Part shown: one piece after another, positions 22,307-32,329 of the stretch
How the letters are laid out: each line of letters begins with the position of its first letter
How positions within the stretch are numbered: the stretch's first letter is position 1
From: Paenibacillus sp. E222
GTDB lineage: Bacteria > Bacillota > Bacilli > Paenibacillales > Paenibacillaceae
Reading direction: 5' to 3'
NCBI RefSeq assembly: GCF_013401555.1
Contig: NZ_CP058552.1
Coordinates: 1,178,001-1,242,000 of the forward strand
DNA: 64,000 nucleotides
The notes under the pieces: generated by a model
Databases searched by the model: none
What the model was told of the DNA's origin: nothing
What the model saw: only the letters and a program-made list of their open reading frames with translations
Made by a program: the position numbers and the translations under genes

Positions 22307-23004
22307 CCAAAGTCATTGCGTCAGGAAAAACCGTTGAAGATGCTGTAAACCAAGGATTGGCTGAGCTTGGCGTGAGCCGGGACAAGGTCGAGATACAAGT
22401 GTTAGAGCAGCCGTCAAAAGGATTCCTGGGTTTGATCGGGGTTAAGGCCGCTAAAGTGGAAGTGAAACTTCTGCCTGTGCCTGAACCTGTTTCACAGCCG
22501 ATCAAGCCGGCCGCACATATACCTCAGGTTGAAGCAACCCTTGAGGGTGTGGCTGCTAAAAATCCCTATGAGGAAGCGGCTGCTTTCTTAAAAGAAGTGG
22601 CAGCAGGTATGGGACTGGATGTTGAGGTGCATATCAAAAAACAGCGGGATGGACATATCTTCAATATTGCCGGTGAAGACCTGGGCATGATTATTGGCAG
22701 ACGTGGACAGACGCTGGATGCCCTTCAATATTTAACGAACATTGTAGCAAATCGTTATTCGGAAAGTTTCGTTCGCATCGTACTCGATGCAGAGAATTTC
22801 CGTCAACGTCGACGCAAGACGCTGGAGGATCTGGCTGAACGTTTGGCTGGACAGGCTATTCGCACCGGCAAAGAAGTTGTGCTGGAGCCAATGCCGCCAC
22901 TCGAACGCAAAGTCATTCATGCGAAATTGCAAAATCACTCGCAGATTAAGACATACAGCAAGGGCGAGGAGCCTAATCGGCGCGTGGTCATTACGACGAA
23001 ATAA
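22303..23004 (+). CDS. jag: RNA-binding protein KhpB (Jag / SpoIIIJ-associated)
   Basis: A 233-residue protein with three parts: an N-terminal Jag_N domain (residues 1-52, with SKGFLGLIGVKAAKVEV), a KH domain carrying the GRRGQTLD loop near residues 130-140, and a C-terminal R3H domain (residues 170-233). KhpB binds RNA together with KhpA in other Firmicutes and affects cell division and envelope synthesis. It starts within the yidC stop region (ATGA overlap). Confidence 0.97.
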   Translation: MTKVIASGKTVEDAVNQGLAELGVSRDKVEIQVLEQPSKGFLGLIGVKAAKVEVKLLPVPEPVSQPIKPAAHIPQVEATLEGVAAKNPYEEAAAFLKEVAAGMGLDVEVHIKKQRDGHIFNIAGEDLGMIIGRRGQTLDALQYLTNIVANRYSESFVRIVLDAENFRQRRRKTLEDLAERLAGQAIRTGKEVVLEPMPPLERKVIHAKLQNHSQIKTYSKGEEPNRRVVITTK

Positions 23005-23019
23005 CACGAAATTGAAGAC

Positions 23020-23059
23020 GCAATGGCTTCCTGCCCGGTGCAGAAGCCATTGCTTTTTT
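23020..23059 (+). terminator. Terminator after jag
   Basis: An 11-bp stem GCAATGGCTTC/GAAGCCATTGC with a 12-nt loop and TTTTTT (23054-23059). It ends the yidC-jag transcript, so mnmE has its own promoter in 23060-23194. Confidence 0.92.
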
Positions 23060-23194
23060 CGTACAGAAGTACTTTTCCAAAACTATAGAGCGACTTCAAT
23101 AAGCCATTGTGTAACTAAACAACTGAACTATATATAGAAATTAATATAGCGTCCCGAGGGGCGCAATTTTAAAATAGAGCAAGGAGAGATAACG

Positions 23195-24571
23195 ATGATT
23201 AGTGATACGATTACAGCGATATCAACAGCAGTCGGAGAAGCGGGTATCGCTGTAATCCGGGTGAGCGGCCCGGATGCGGTGTCGGAGACGGAGAAGATTT
23301 TTCGCAGCAAAACCCCACTAACACAGGCAGCATCCCACACGGTTCATTACGGTCATATTGTAGATCCGGGGACTGGTGAGAAGATTGAGGAAGTATTGGT
23401 TACGGTGATGCGGGCGCCACGATCCTTCACAACAGAGGATGTCGTGGAGATTAGCGCCCATGGCGGAGTGGTGTCTGTTAAACGTGTAATGGATCTGCTG
23501 TTGCAGCTGGATATTCGCCTCGCTGAACCCGGCGAGTTCACAAAGCGTGCCTTTCTCAATGGGCGGATTGATCTATCCCAGGCGGAAGGGGTCATGGATC
23601 TCATTCGTTCCAAATCCGATCGGGCTTTCTCCGTTGCACTCAAGCAAGTGGAGGGCAAATTATCGTCCAAGCTGCGCGAGCTAAGATACACACTGGTGGA
23701 GACGCTTGCTCACATCGAAGTCAATATCGATTATCCTGAGCATGATGTAGAGTCACTAACCTCTGAATTTATTAAAGAAAAATCTAGTCAGGTGATGACT
23801 GAAATTGATAAATTGCTGGTAACCGCAGAACAAGGCAAGATACTTCGTGAAGGCATCACAACCGCTATCGTAGGCCGGCCAAACGTAGGGAAGTCTTCCT
23901 TGCTCAATACGTTGGCCCAGGACAACCGCGCAATTGTAACGGACATTCCAGGTACAACGCGTGACGTCATTGAGGAATTTGTTACGATTAACAATATACC
24001 GCTCAAATTGCTCGATACGGCAGGTATCCGGGAAACGATGGATGTCGTGGAAAGAATCGGGGTGGAGCGTTCGCGCTCTGCTGTCAATGAGGCTGATCTA
24101 TTATTGATGGTTATCAATGCTGCCGAGCCACTGCATGAGGACGAGATTGAATTATTGGAACAAATCCGCGGTAGACAATCCATAATTATTATGAATAAAA
24201 TGGACTTAGCGCCGCAGGCGGACCGCGAAGTGCTGCTTCGTTACATCCCTGAGGAACGGCTTGTTCCGATGTCGGTGAAAGATGATTTTGGCGTGGACCG
24301 ATTAGAAGATGCCATCTCGACGTTGTTCTTCAGTGGCAAGCTGGAGTCGGCCGACCTGACGTATGTCAGCAATGTGCGTCATATTGCTTTGCTCAAAAAA
24401 GCGAAGCAGTCACTTATTGATGCTTATGAAGCGGCAGAGCAGCTGATTCCTATTGATATGATCCAGATTGATGTTCGTCTGGCATGGGAGCAGCTGGGTG
24501 AGATTGTGGGCGATACAGCACATGATGCATTGATTGATCAAATTTTCTCTCAATTCTGCCTCGGAAAATAA
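23195..24571 (+). CDS. mnmE: tRNA uridine-5-carboxymethylaminomethyl modification GTPase MnmE
   Basis: A 458-residue GTPase that works with MnmG to modify wobble U34 of several tRNAs. The N-terminal tetrahydrofolate-binding domain starts DTITAIST. The G domain sits inside a helical domain and has GRPNVGKSS (G1, near 226), DIPGTTRD (G2/G3 region), DTAGI and NKMD (G4). The C-terminus ends in the CLGK motif with the conserved cysteine. The ATG has AAGGAG 9 nt upstream. mnmG follows after 221 nt. Confidence 0.98.
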   Translation: MISDTITAISTAVGEAGIAVIRVSGPDAVSETEKIFRSKTPLTQAASHTVHYGHIVDPGTGEKIEEVLVTVMRAPRSFTTEDVVEISAHGGVVSVKRVMDLLLQLDIRLAEPGEFTKRAFLNGRIDLSQAEGVMDLIRSKSDRAFSVALKQVEGKLSSKLRELRYTLVETLAHIEVNIDYPEHDVESLTSEFIKEKSSQVMTEIDKLLVTAEQGKILREGITTAIVGRPNVGKSSLLNTLAQDNRAIVTDIPGTTRDVIEEFVTINNIPLKLLDTAGIRETMDVVERIGVERSRSAVNEADLLLMVINAAEPLHEDEIELLEQIRGRQSIIIMNKMDLAPQADREVLLRYIPEERLVPMSVKDDFGVDRLEDAISTLFFSGKLESADLTYVSNVRHIALLKKAKQSLIDAYEAAEQLIPIDMIQIDVRLAWEQLGEIVGDTAHDALIDQIFSQFCLGK

Positions 24572-24792
24572 CACCTGACAAACATACCGGCTCTGAAAAG
24601 TAGTATGATAATAAAGTCCATCTGTGGGTGGTCAAAGAATCCGCGAATATGTCTGAAGTACTTATAGACTTGATGGCTTAATATAGATCGAAATGCTTTC
24701 CGTGTAGCGCGGAGAGTGTTTCATCATTTTTACAAAAAATTGATCGTTTGCATGAATTCAGGCGTGCGGCGGCAAAAAGGAGGTAAACTGGA

Positions 24793-26682
24793 ATGGCTTT
24801 TGATGGCGGTAGTTATGATGTAATCGTCGTTGGGGCAGGACATGCTGGTGTGGAATCGGCACTGGCTGCAGCTCGTATGGGTTCGAAAACATTGATGATT
24901 ACCATCAATCTGGATATGGTGGCCTTCATGCCTTGTAACCCATCTATTGGGGGACCGGCAAAAGGACATGTGGTACGTGAGATTGATGCACTTGGTGGAG
25001 AGATGGGACGGAACATCGATAAGACCTTTATTCAGATGCGAATGCTCAACACGGGTAAAGGACCTGCCGTGCATGCACTTCGTGCTCAGGCGGATAAATT
25101 CTCTTACCAGCATACGATGAAAGAAACGATGGAGAATGAACGCAACCTGACGATGCGTCAGGGCATGGTTGATCGCCTGATCGTTGAAGATGGACATTGT
25201 GTAGGTGTGGTTACTCAGACGGGTACAGAGTATCGGGCCAAAGCTGTTGTTTTGACAACAGGTACGTATCTGCGCGGTAAAGTAATTATGGGTGAGTTGA
25301 TGTACGAGAGTGGTCCAAATAATCAGCAGCCTTCACTTAAGTTATCCGAACATCTGCGTGAGCTTGGTTTCGACTTGGTTCGTTTTAAAACAGGTACACC
25401 ACCGCGTGTGCATAAGGATACGATTGATTTTAGCAAAACGGAAATTCAGCCAGGTGATGACGAGCCGAAGTTCTTTTCTTATGAAACGGAATCTTCCGAT
25501 AATGAGCAGCTGCCCTGCTGGTTGACGTATACGTCTGTGGAGACACACCAGATTATTAATGATAATCTTCACCGTGCTCCAATGTTCTCAGGTGTTATTG
25601 AAGGTACCGGACCGCGTTATTGCCCATCGATCGAGGACAAAATTGTGCGTTTCAGCGACAAGCCGAAGCATCAGATTTTCCTGGAGCCAGAAGGCAAAAA
25701 TACATCCGAATACTATGTACAAGGTCTGTCCACCAGTCTGCCAGAGGATGTTCAATTGGCGGTCCTTCGTTCAATTCCGGGTATGGAAAAAGTAGAAATG
25801 ATGCGTAACGGCTACGCTATTGAATATGATGCGATGGTGCCTACACAGTTGTGGCCTTCATTGGAAACGAAACGTCTGCCAGGTCTGTTCACAGCAGGGC
25901 AGATTAATGGTACCTCCGGGTATGAAGAAGCGGCAGGACAAGGCGTAATGGCAGGCATCAATGCTGCACGTAAAGTACAGGGTAAAGAGCCTGTCGTACT
26001 TGATCGCTCCCAAGGGTACATTGGTGTACTGATTGATGATCTCGTAACCAAAGGTACGAATGAACCTTATCGTCTGCTGACTTCCCGTGCAGAATACCGT
26101 TTGTTGCTTCGTCATGATAATGCCGATATGCGTTTGACGGAAATTGGTCATGATATTGGATTGATTTCTGAAGAGCGTTACGCCAAATTCCTTGATAAAA
26201 AGGCAAAAGTAGAGCAGGAAGTTGCTCGTCTGAAGGCAGCAAAGGTTCGCCCTGTCGAAGTAAATTCGAAGCTGGAAGAGAACGGTTCTACACCGATTCA
26301 GGATGGCAGCACACTTCTGACATTGATGCGTCGCCCAGAAATTGGGTATGACTTTATTGAGCAGATCTCCCCATCCGAGGTGGCACTGACTGCAGATATG
26401 AAAGAGCAAGTGGAAATTCAAATTAAATATGCGGGTTATATTGAGAAACAATTGATCCACGTGGAACGTTTGCAAAAAATGGAGAAAAAGAAAATTCCGG
26501 ATACGATTATATATGACGAAATTCATGGCCTTGCTATGGAAGCAAAGCAGAAGCTCGCTACGATTCGTCCAATCTCGATAGGACAGGCGTCCCGTATTGC
26601 CGGGGTTACACCTGCGGATATCTCCATTCTGCTGGTTTACCTGGAGCATTATAACCGTGTAACCGCAGCAAGGGGACAATAA
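24793..26682 (+). CDS. mnmG: tRNA uridine-5-carboxymethylaminomethyl modification enzyme MnmG
   Basis: A 629-residue FAD-binding protein, the partner of MnmE in the cmnm5U34 pathway. The N-terminal dinucleotide-binding motif is [21 protein letters not shown] (split here as [10 protein letters not shown] and ALAAARMG). The conserved [12 protein letters not shown] follows near residues 48-59. Later motifs include [13 protein letters not shown] and the FAD-binding [16 protein letters not shown] near residue 370. The ATG has AAGGAGG 9 nt upstream. Its stop overlaps the rsmG start (TAATG). Confidence 0.98.
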   Translation: MAFDGGSYDVIVVGAGHAGVESALAAARMGSKTLMITINLDMVAFMPCNPSIGGPAKGHVVREIDALGGEMGRNIDKTFIQMRMLNTGKGPAVHALRAQADKFSYQHTMKETMENERNLTMRQGMVDRLIVEDGHCVGVVTQTGTEYRAKAVVLTTGTYLRGKVIMGELMYESGPNNQQPSLKLSEHLRELGFDLVRFKTGTPPRVHKDTIDFSKTEIQPGDDEPKFFSYETESSDNEQLPCWLTYTSVETHQIINDNLHRAPMFSGVIEGTGPRYCPSIEDKIVRFSDKPKHQIFLEPEGKNTSEYYVQGLSTSLPEDVQLAVLRSIPGMEKVEMMRNGYAIEYDAMVPTQLWPSLETKRLPGLFTAGQINGTSGYEEAAGQGVMAGINAARKVQGKEPVVLDRSQGYIGVLIDDLVTKGTNEPYRLLTSRAEYRLLLRHDNADMRLTEIGHDIGLISEERYAKFLDKKAKVEQEVARLKAAKVRPVEVNSKLEENGSTPIQDGSTLLTLMRRPEIGYDFIEQISPSEVALTADMKEQVEIQIKYAGYIEKQLIHVERLQKMEKKKIPDTIIYDEIHGLAMEAKQKLATIRPISIGQASRIAGVTPADISILLVYLEHYNRVTAARGQ

Positions 26683-27404
26683 TGGACGATATTCAACAGC
26701 AGCTACAACGGCGCCTGAAGAAACATGGACTAGAGCTGGATGAACGCCAGTTGGAGCAATTCGAGTTGTATTTTCAGGAGCTGGTAGCTTGGAATGAGAA
26801 GATGAATCTAACCGGGATTACCGAACGTGAACAAGTATATACAAAGCATTTCTATGATTCGGTATCGCTGGCATTCTATACAGATATGTCGAAGGTAAAC
26901 AAACTTGCAGACATTGGTTCAGGGGCTGGTTTCCCAGGACTACCGCTTAAAATTTGTTTTCCGCATATCAAGCTGACCATCATTGACTCGCTAAATAAAC
27001 GTATCGGCTTTCTGCAGCATGTTGTGGATACACTTGGCTTGACCGATGTGGAATTGATTCATGGACGTGCGGAGGAACTTGGACGCAAAGAAGGATATCG
27101 TGACAGCTACGACCTCGTTACTGCGCGTGCCGTTGCTAAGCTAGCGGTGCTTAACGAATTCTGTTTGCCATTTGTTCGCAAAAGCGGATTATTCGCTGCA
27201 ATGAAGGGCGGAGACCCGCGCGAAGAAATGAAGGAAGCTGAATTCAGCTTTAACCAGCTGAAAGGACGGGTAAAAGCAGTTCATCCGTTCCAGCTACCTG
27301 TTGAAGAATCGACACGTCATATCATTCTGATTCAGAAGTTTGATAAGACACCATTTAAATATCCACGTAAACCAGGAACACCATTAAAAACACCTTTGGT
27401 ATAG
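26682..27404 (+). CDS. rsmG: 16S rRNA (guanine-N7) methyltransferase RsmG
   Basis: A 240-residue SAM-dependent enzyme that methylates N7 of G527 in 16S rRNA, near the streptomycin site. The SAM-binding loop ADIGSGAGFPGLPLKI is at about 74-89, with the N-terminal WNEKMNLTGI segment typical of the family. It overlaps the mnmG stop by one base and is translationally coupled to it. The transcript ends at a terminator that doubles as a parS site. Confidence 0.97.
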   Translation: MDDIQQQLQRRLKKHGLELDERQLEQFELYFQELVAWNEKMNLTGITEREQVYTKHFYDSVSLAFYTDMSKVNKLADIGSGAGFPGLPLKICFPHIKLTIIDSLNKRIGFLQHVVDTLGLTDVELIHGRAEELGRKEGYRDSYDLVTARAVAKLAVLNEFCLPFVRKSGLFAAMKGGDPREEMKEAEFSFNQLKGRVKAVHPFQLPVEESTRHIILIQKFDKTPFKYPRKPGTPLKTPLV

Positions 27405-27487
27405 TTCTTGGCGCTCAACGTGTGTATGTATTAAAACTGTAAGATGATCATTCTTCGTTTATTTAATGAAGAACTTTCAATAAGAGG

Positions 27488-27525
27488 AAAGAGGATGTTT
27501 CACGTGAAACATCCTCTTTTTTTTT
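27488..27525 (+). terminator. parS: rsmG terminator whose stem contains parS
   Basis: Positions 27488-27519 are a perfect 32-nt palindrome (16-bp arms, no spare loop) followed by a T-run through 27525. Its centre is TGTTTCACGTGAAACA (27496-27511), an exact match to the ParB-binding parS consensus TGTTNCACGTGAAACA. So one element looks like both an intrinsic terminator in RNA and a centromere site in DNA. The parAB operon is 1.7 kb away. Confidence 0.93.
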
Positions 27526-28164
27526 GATTTTTTTATCTAGGCTTAGATAGCATCTACATTATTCCGATCACATAGAGCAGAGAAAAACGGAATCGATAAT
27601 ATTTATTTTGGCGTAGAAGTTTTCTTGATGAAAAACTATTTTTCTTGTTACAGCTATTCTTGAATGAAGGTCATTGACTTATGGATAGAGGAAGAGCATC
27701 GGTAATACTAATAGCTATAGAATAGGAAGACACGAAGGAAGGGGTTTTTCTGCTACTGAGTTTGTTATGTGAAAAACCATTTTACAGGGTATCCAACGAA
27801 TACATAACGCAGCTACTATGAGCAGGTCATGTCTACAAAGATTCTCTATATCTTATTGTGTCCAAGCAGTCATATGGCTAATGTTCATGAAGAAAAAGCA
27901 GGAAAATTAGGAGAGTTTAAAGAATAGGTAAACATAGGATTATGGAACAAAAGATGATAGAATAGAAGTATCCGGTCCTGGATTACAGCGATCATAGATT
28001 ATATGTATAGATAGATTTTTTGAGCATGATTGTATAGGCTACAGAAAGCGTCATGGAAGGCAAAACTTATTCGAAGAACGACAGCATTTGGACGGGTCGC
28101 ATATTGAATAAGAAGCACCTGCACCTTGCGGGAGCTATTACGAAACTAGGTGGTAATATACGGA
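27526..28164 (+). other. Long non-coding interval between rsmG and noc
   Basis: About 640 nt, rich in stop codons in every frame I read, without a recognisable RNA gene, strong hairpin or clear promoter hexamers. It must contain the noc promoter. Long gaps here are unusual beside such tightly packed neighbours. Confidence 0.5.
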
Positions 28165-28983
28165 ATGAAAGAACAATTTTCGAAGTTGTTTGGTTTGGCG
28201 GAGCGCAATAACGGAGATGAGATTAAACAAATTCCGGTCAATGAAATTGTGAGCAGCCCATATCAGCCCCGTACTATTTTTGATGATGATAAAATTGATG
28301 AGTTGTTGCAGACGATCAAGACACATGGCGTAATACAGCCGATTGTCGTCCGCGTACGAAATGGATCATATGAAATTATCGCCGGGGAACGTCGCTGGCG
28401 TGCAGTTCGAAAACTTGGTTTGGATCATATTCCGGCCATTGTACGTGAATTCAACGACTCTCAGGCAGCGTCCATCGCATTGATCGAAAACCTGCAGCGT
28501 GAAGGACTCACTTCCATTGAAGAGGCTGTCGCTTATCAGAAATTGATTGACCTGCACCAACTTACACAGGAAAGTCTTGCGCAGCGATTAGGCAAAAGCC
28601 AGTCGACGATCGCCAACAAAATCCGGTTGTTACAGCTTCCGGAGGGCATTAAGACAGCTTTGATGGAACGTAAGATCTCGGAGCGTCATGCCAGAGCTTT
28701 GCTTTCGTTGGATACGGAAGAGTTGCAAATGAAATTGCTCGGCGAGATTATTGATAAAGAGTTGAATGTAAAACAAACGGAAGCGCGGGTTGCCTTTTAC
28801 AAGGAAGCCTCGAAGATCAAAAAATCCAGACGTATCTCCTTCACGAAGGACGTTAGACTTGCACTTAATACGATTCGTCAATCTATTGATATGGTATCGG
28901 GCTCCGGTCTAGACATCAAAACCAAGGAAGCGGACCATGAGGACCATTACGAGATCGTTATCCATATCCCGAAACGCAAATGA
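28165..28983 (+). CDS. noc: Nucleoid occlusion protein Noc
   Basis: A 272-residue ParB-family CTPase-type DNA-binding protein that blocks division over the chromosome in Bacillus. The N-terminus MKEQFSKLFGLAERN resembles the amphipathic membrane-targeting helix of Noc (MKHSFSRFFGLGE in Bacillus). The ParB core has PYQPRTIFDDDKI, GERRWRAV and ALIENLQREGL, with the helix-turn-helix TQESLAQRLGKSQSTIANKI near residues 135-155. I chose the ATG at 28165 because it starts the conserved helix; the GTG at 28150 is upstream of it. AGGTGG lies 11 nt upstream. No Noc-binding site (ATTTCCCGGGAAAT) is visible in this window. Confidence 0.95.
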   Translation: MKEQFSKLFGLAERNNGDEIKQIPVNEIVSSPYQPRTIFDDDKIDELLQTIKTHGVIQPIVVRVRNGSYEIIAGERRWRAVRKLGLDHIPAIVREFNDSQAASIALIENLQREGLTSIEEAVAYQKLIDLHQLTQESLAQRLGKSQSTIANKIRLLQLPEGIKTALMERKISERHARALLSLDTEELQMKLLGEIIDKELNVKQTEARVAFYKEASKIKKSRRISFTKDVRLALNTIRQSIDMVSGSGLDIKTKEADHEDHYEIVIHIPKRK

Positions 28984-28995
28984 TTGAAGCTTAAG

Positions 28996-29015
28996 GCGGC
29001 AATGGGCCGCTTTTT
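28996..29015 (+). terminator. noc terminator
   Basis: Hairpin GCGGC-AATGG-GCCGC followed by TTTTT, 12 nt after the noc stop. The following 150 nt should hold the parAB promoter. Confidence 0.85.
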
Positions 29016-29168
29016 CTGTCTATAAAGTTGAGAGTGGCATGAACAGCGTAGAATAGCACCATGAAGAAACGGTAGTTGATGTTTGTGTGGATGATAGCCA
29101 CCTGCTTTTTGTTAACTGTAGCTCACAACCTACAAGAAAAGACTCCTATTTTATTTGAGGTGAAGTAA

Positions 29169-29930
29169 TTGTCTAAGATTATGGCCGTAGCAAATCAAAA
29201 GGGCGGTGTGGGGAAAACGACGACATCTGTTAACTTGGGTGCAGGACTGGCTTCGCTCGGGAAAAGGGTGCTGCTAGTCGATATTGACCCCCAGGGGAAT
29301 ACAACCAGCGGAGTCGGAATCAACAAAGCAGATGTGGCCAATTGTATATATGATGTCATCATTAATGAAGTTCCCCCTCAGGAAGCGATTGTGGAAACTC
29401 AGATTGAAGGCCTTCATATCATACCTGCAACGATTCAGCTTGCCGGAGCCGAGATTGAACTGGTATCCACGATATCACGGGAAGTTCGCCTGAAAAAATC
29501 ACTCGCCATGGTGAAAAAAAACTATGATTACATACTGATCGATTGTCCACCTTCCCTAGGCATGTTAACGATCAACTCGTTGACAGCTTCCGATTCGGTG
29601 ATCATTCCGATACAGTGTGAGTATTATGCGCTCGAAGGGTTGAGCCAATTGCTCAACACGGTTCGTTTGGTGCAGAAGCATCTGAATACATCCCTGCAGA
29701 TTGAAGGGGTATTGCTAACGATGTTTGACGCTCGTACGAATCTGGGCATTCAAGTCATTGAAGAAGTGAAGAAGTATTTTCAACAAAAGGTGTATCAGAC
29801 CATTATTCCGCGCAATGTGCGGCTTAGTGAGGCACCTTCTCATGGTCAGTCTATCATTACGTATGATCCTCGATCCCGAGGGGCTGAAGTTTATTTAGAG
29901 CTCGCAAAGGAAGTGATTTCTTATGAGTAA
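29169..29930 (+). CDS. parA: Chromosome-partitioning ATPase ParA (Soj)
   Basis: A 253-residue deviant Walker-type ATPase that moves ParB-parS complexes and, in Bacillus, also regulates DnaA. The deviant Walker A is NQKGGVGKTTT at about 9-19, followed by DIDPQGNTTSG and the Walker B-like LIDCPPSLG. The start is TTG, with GAGGTG 6 nt upstream. It overlaps parB by 8 nt, so the pair is translationally coupled. Confidence 0.97.
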   Translation: MSKIMAVANQKGGVGKTTTSVNLGAGLASLGKRVLLVDIDPQGNTTSGVGINKADVANCIYDVIINEVPPQEAIVETQIEGLHIIPATIQLAGAEIELVSTISREVRLKKSLAMVKKNYDYILIDCPPSLGMLTINSLTASDSVIIPIQCEYYALEGLSQLLNTVRLVQKHLNTSLQIEGVLLTMFDARTNLGIQVIEEVKKYFQQKVYQTIIPRNVRLSEAPSHGQSIITYDPRSRGAEVYLELAKEVISYE

Positions 29931-30768
29931 GCGGCTTGGAAAAGGTCTTGATGCCCTCATTCCTTCGCTTTCAATTAATGACGATGATAAAGTCGTAGAA
30001 ATCCCGATAAGTCAACTGCGGGCTAACCCTTACCAACCTCGTAAAGTATTTGATGAGGATGCAATACATGAACTCGCTGAATCCATCCGTCAACATGGTG
30101 TTATACAACCTATTATTGTACGTCCTGTTTTGAGAGGTTATGAGATCATTGCTGGTGAACGGCGTTTCAGAGCGTCCCAATATTGCGGTAATGCCACTGT
30201 GCCTGCCGTCGTTCGTAATTTCAGTGATCAGCAGGTTATGGAGATTGCTTTAATCGAGAACCTGCAGCGGGAGAATCTGAATGCGATGGAGGTTGCAGTT
30301 GCTTATCAGGGACTGATGGACCAATTCGGATTAACCCAAGAAGAACTCTCCGTAAAGGTAGGTAAGTCACGTTCTCACATCGCTAACTTCCTCCGTTTGT
30401 TATCATTGCCGGAAGAAGTGAAGGATCATGTTTCACGTGGAACATTGTCAATGGGACATGCACGTGCTATCGTCGGTGTTAAAGATGAGAGCCTTGTGAA
30501 GCAGCTGGCAAAACAAACCATTGATCAGCAATGGAGTGTACGTGAACTGGAAGAGGCTGTTCAACAATTGGATCGTTCCAAAACGGGTGAAGCGAAAGCC
30601 AAATCCAAGTTAAAGAAAAAAGATCCATTTATTGACACATTGGAAGAATCTTTACGTGAACGGTTCAAAACAACGGTGAAAATTAAGCATAACAAAGATA
30701 AAGGCAAAATTGAGCTCAACTACTACAGCAAACAAGATCTGGAGCGACTGTTGGAACTGTTACAATAA
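29923..30768 (+). CDS. parB: Chromosome-partitioning protein ParB (Spo0J)
   Basis: A 281-residue CTP-dependent clamp that loads at parS and recruits SMC. It has the N-terminal CTP-binding motifs NPYQPRKVFDEDAI, GERRFRAS and ENLQRENLNAME, the central helix-turn-helix TQEELSVKVGKSRSHIANFL (near 140-160), and a Lys-rich C-terminal dimerisation domain. Its gene contains a parS site at 30429-30444. It is a clear paralogue of noc, which lies just upstream. Confidence 0.98.
   Translation: MSKRLGKGLDALIPSLSINDDDKVVEIPISQLRANPYQPRKVFDEDAIHELAESIRQHGVIQPIIVRPVLRGYEIIAGERRFRASQYCGNATVPAVVRNFSDQQVMEIALIENLQRENLNAMEVAVAYQGLMDQFGLTQEELSVKVGKSRSHIANFLRLLSLPEEVKDHVSRGTLSMGHARAIVGVKDESLVKQLAKQTIDQQWSVRELEEAVQQLDRSKTGEAKAKSKLKKKDPFIDTLEESLRERFKTTVKIKHNKDKGKIELNYYSKQDLERLLELLQ
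30429..30444 (+). other. parS: parS site inside parB
   Basis: TGTTTCACGTGGAACA; its reverse complement TGTTCCACGTGAAACA is the parS sequence found inside spo0J of Bacillus subtilis and fits TGTTNCACGTGAAACA exactly. ParB binding here may both nucleate the partition complex and affect parAB expression. Confidence 0.95.
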
Positions 30769-30817
30769 TAGTCATGATTCCAAGATCGATGAACAACATG
30801 CGGGGCTTTTTCATGTG

Positions 30818-30865
30818 ATGACATATCGCCTCTGTACCATGGAGAAACGATATGTCATTGTTTGT
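30818..30865 (+). terminator. Hairpin after parB, probable terminator
   Basis: A perfect 11-bp stem ATGACATATCG (30818-30828) / CGATATGTCAT (30848-30858), 19-nt loop, then TGTTTGTT. It lies 50 nt past parB. The loop and right arm contain a GGAG and an ATG (30852) that could be mistaken for the start of the next gene. Confidence 0.6.
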
Positions 30866-30932
30866 TTATAGGGATGTTTATAGGGAATTCACTCAGACAG
30901 AACGATCAATTAGGGACAGAGGTGGTCATGAG

Positions 30933-32093
30933 GTGGAGGGAGTTATCTATCTGGATCATGCAGCGACATCTTGGCCTAAGCCACCTGCTGTCGGGGAAGC
31001 CATGATGAAGGCTCTGGATGTGGCAGGGGCGAACCCGGGCAGAGGCAGTCATCGAATGGCTGTACAGGCGAGCCGAGTTTTATTTGGTGCCAGAAAAGCG
31101 ATATCCACTCTTTTGGGTGTTCGTAATGCCAATGATATTGCTTTGGGTTCTAATACCACAGAAGCTTTGAATCTAGCTATTCAAGGGTGGTTAAGAGAAG
31201 GCGACCACGTCATTGCTACGATGGCTGAACATAATTCAGTAAGACGGCCTCTGGAGTACATGCGCAGATCTCGTAATGTAGAGGTTGATTATGTACCTGT
31301 TAATGCTGCCGGGCAGATCGATCTGGTCCAATTCGCACGGTTGTTTCGTTCCAATACAAGATTGGTTGTCTGCACGCATAGTTCGAACCTGCTGGGGAGT
31401 ATTCTGCCCATTGGTGAAATTGCGCTGATGTGTCAAAAACATCAGGTGACGTTGCTTGTTGACGCTGCTCAAAGTGCTGGAATTATTCCTGTGGATGTGA
31501 AGCAGCTTGGGATCGATATGCTTGCCTTTCCAGGGCATAAAGGACTGTTGGGACCGCAGGGAACGGGTGGGCTGTACATCGCTCCTGAGCTGGATGTGCA
31601 ACCACTGCTTCACGGAGGGACAGGAAGCCAATCCGAGGCGATTGAGCAGCCTCTTGTTCGTCCTGATCGTTATGAGGCGGGTACGCCGAATACCGTGGGT
31701 ATAGCAGGTTTGGCAGCGGGAGTGCAGCATGTGCTTGAACTGACGCCTGAATTCATATATAAACAGGAGTGGGATTTGACTCAGCATATGATGGATGGGT
31801 TATCATCAGTACATGGGATTCGAATGCTTGGTCCTGAAATTGGACAGGCTCGTACCGGATTGTTATCCTTTACTGTTGAAGGATATGATTCGGCTCAACT
31901 CGCATTTCAATTAGATCGAAATTATGGCATTGCTGTGCGTTCAGGTTTTCATTGCACACCTCTTGCACATGAGTCGGCTGGAACCACGGCAAGTGGGGCT
32001 GTCAGAGCGAGTGTGGGGTATAGTACATCAAGAGAAGATGTCGATGCGTTGATCGAAGCGGTTATCGAGTTAACAGCATCGAAATCGGTATAA
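30933..32093 (+). CDS. Class-V PLP-dependent aminotransferase / cysteine desulfurase family protein
   Basis: A 386-residue fold-type I PLP enzyme related to SufS/IscS. The N-terminus IYLDHAATSWPKPP is typical of the family. The PLP lysine is in AFPGHKGLLGPQGTGGLY (near residue 205). The RSGFHCTP motif near residue 350 holds the catalytic cysteine position of cysteine desulfurases. The substrate cannot be settled from sequence. I chose GTG 30933, with GAGGTGG 7 nt upstream, because conservation starts there. A longer frame from ATG 30852 would begin inside the preceding terminator-like hairpin. Confidence 0.85.
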   Translation: MEGVIYLDHAATSWPKPPAVGEAMMKALDVAGANPGRGSHRMAVQASRVLFGARKAISTLLGVRNANDIALGSNTTEALNLAIQGWLREGDHVIATMAEHNSVRRPLEYMRRSRNVEVDYVPVNAAGQIDLVQFARLFRSNTRLVVCTHSSNLLGSILPIGEIALMCQKHQVTLLVDAAQSAGIIPVDVKQLGIDMLAFPGHKGLLGPQGTGGLYIAPELDVQPLLHGGTGSQSEAIEQPLVRPDRYEAGTPNTVGIAGLAAGVQHVLELTPEFIYKQEWDLTQHMMDGLSSVHGIRMLGPEIGQARTGLLSFTVEGYDSAQLAFQLDRNYGIAVRSGFHCTPLAHESAGTTASGAVRASVGYSTSREDVDALIEAVIELTASKSV

Positions 32094-32329
32094 ATCAGCT
32101 CGAATAAAACATGAATTTCAATGGCTTGAAGAAGCAAAAAGCAAAAGAGGCAAGAGGCCAAAACGAGTGATTAACCGTATGGGTTACCTGGTGAATAATA
32201 AGGGTATGCTTGAGGGTTACATTAGAGTGTTTGGATGATTTTAATTGGCTGAAATGGATCGATGATTGGAGTACGTTTGAAGCTACAAACGTTAACCTGA
32301 ACAAACCAACAGAGGGGTAGTTGCACTAC

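Noticed and set aside
26453..26468. parS-like TGATCCACGTGGAACG inside mnmG
   Set aside because: Three mismatches to the parS consensus, including outer positions; ParB binding is unlikely.
30852..30932. N-terminal extension of the class-V PLP enzyme
   Set aside because: The ATG at 30852 lies in the right arm of the post-parB hairpin and the 27 added residues do not resemble the family; GTG 30933 is preferred.
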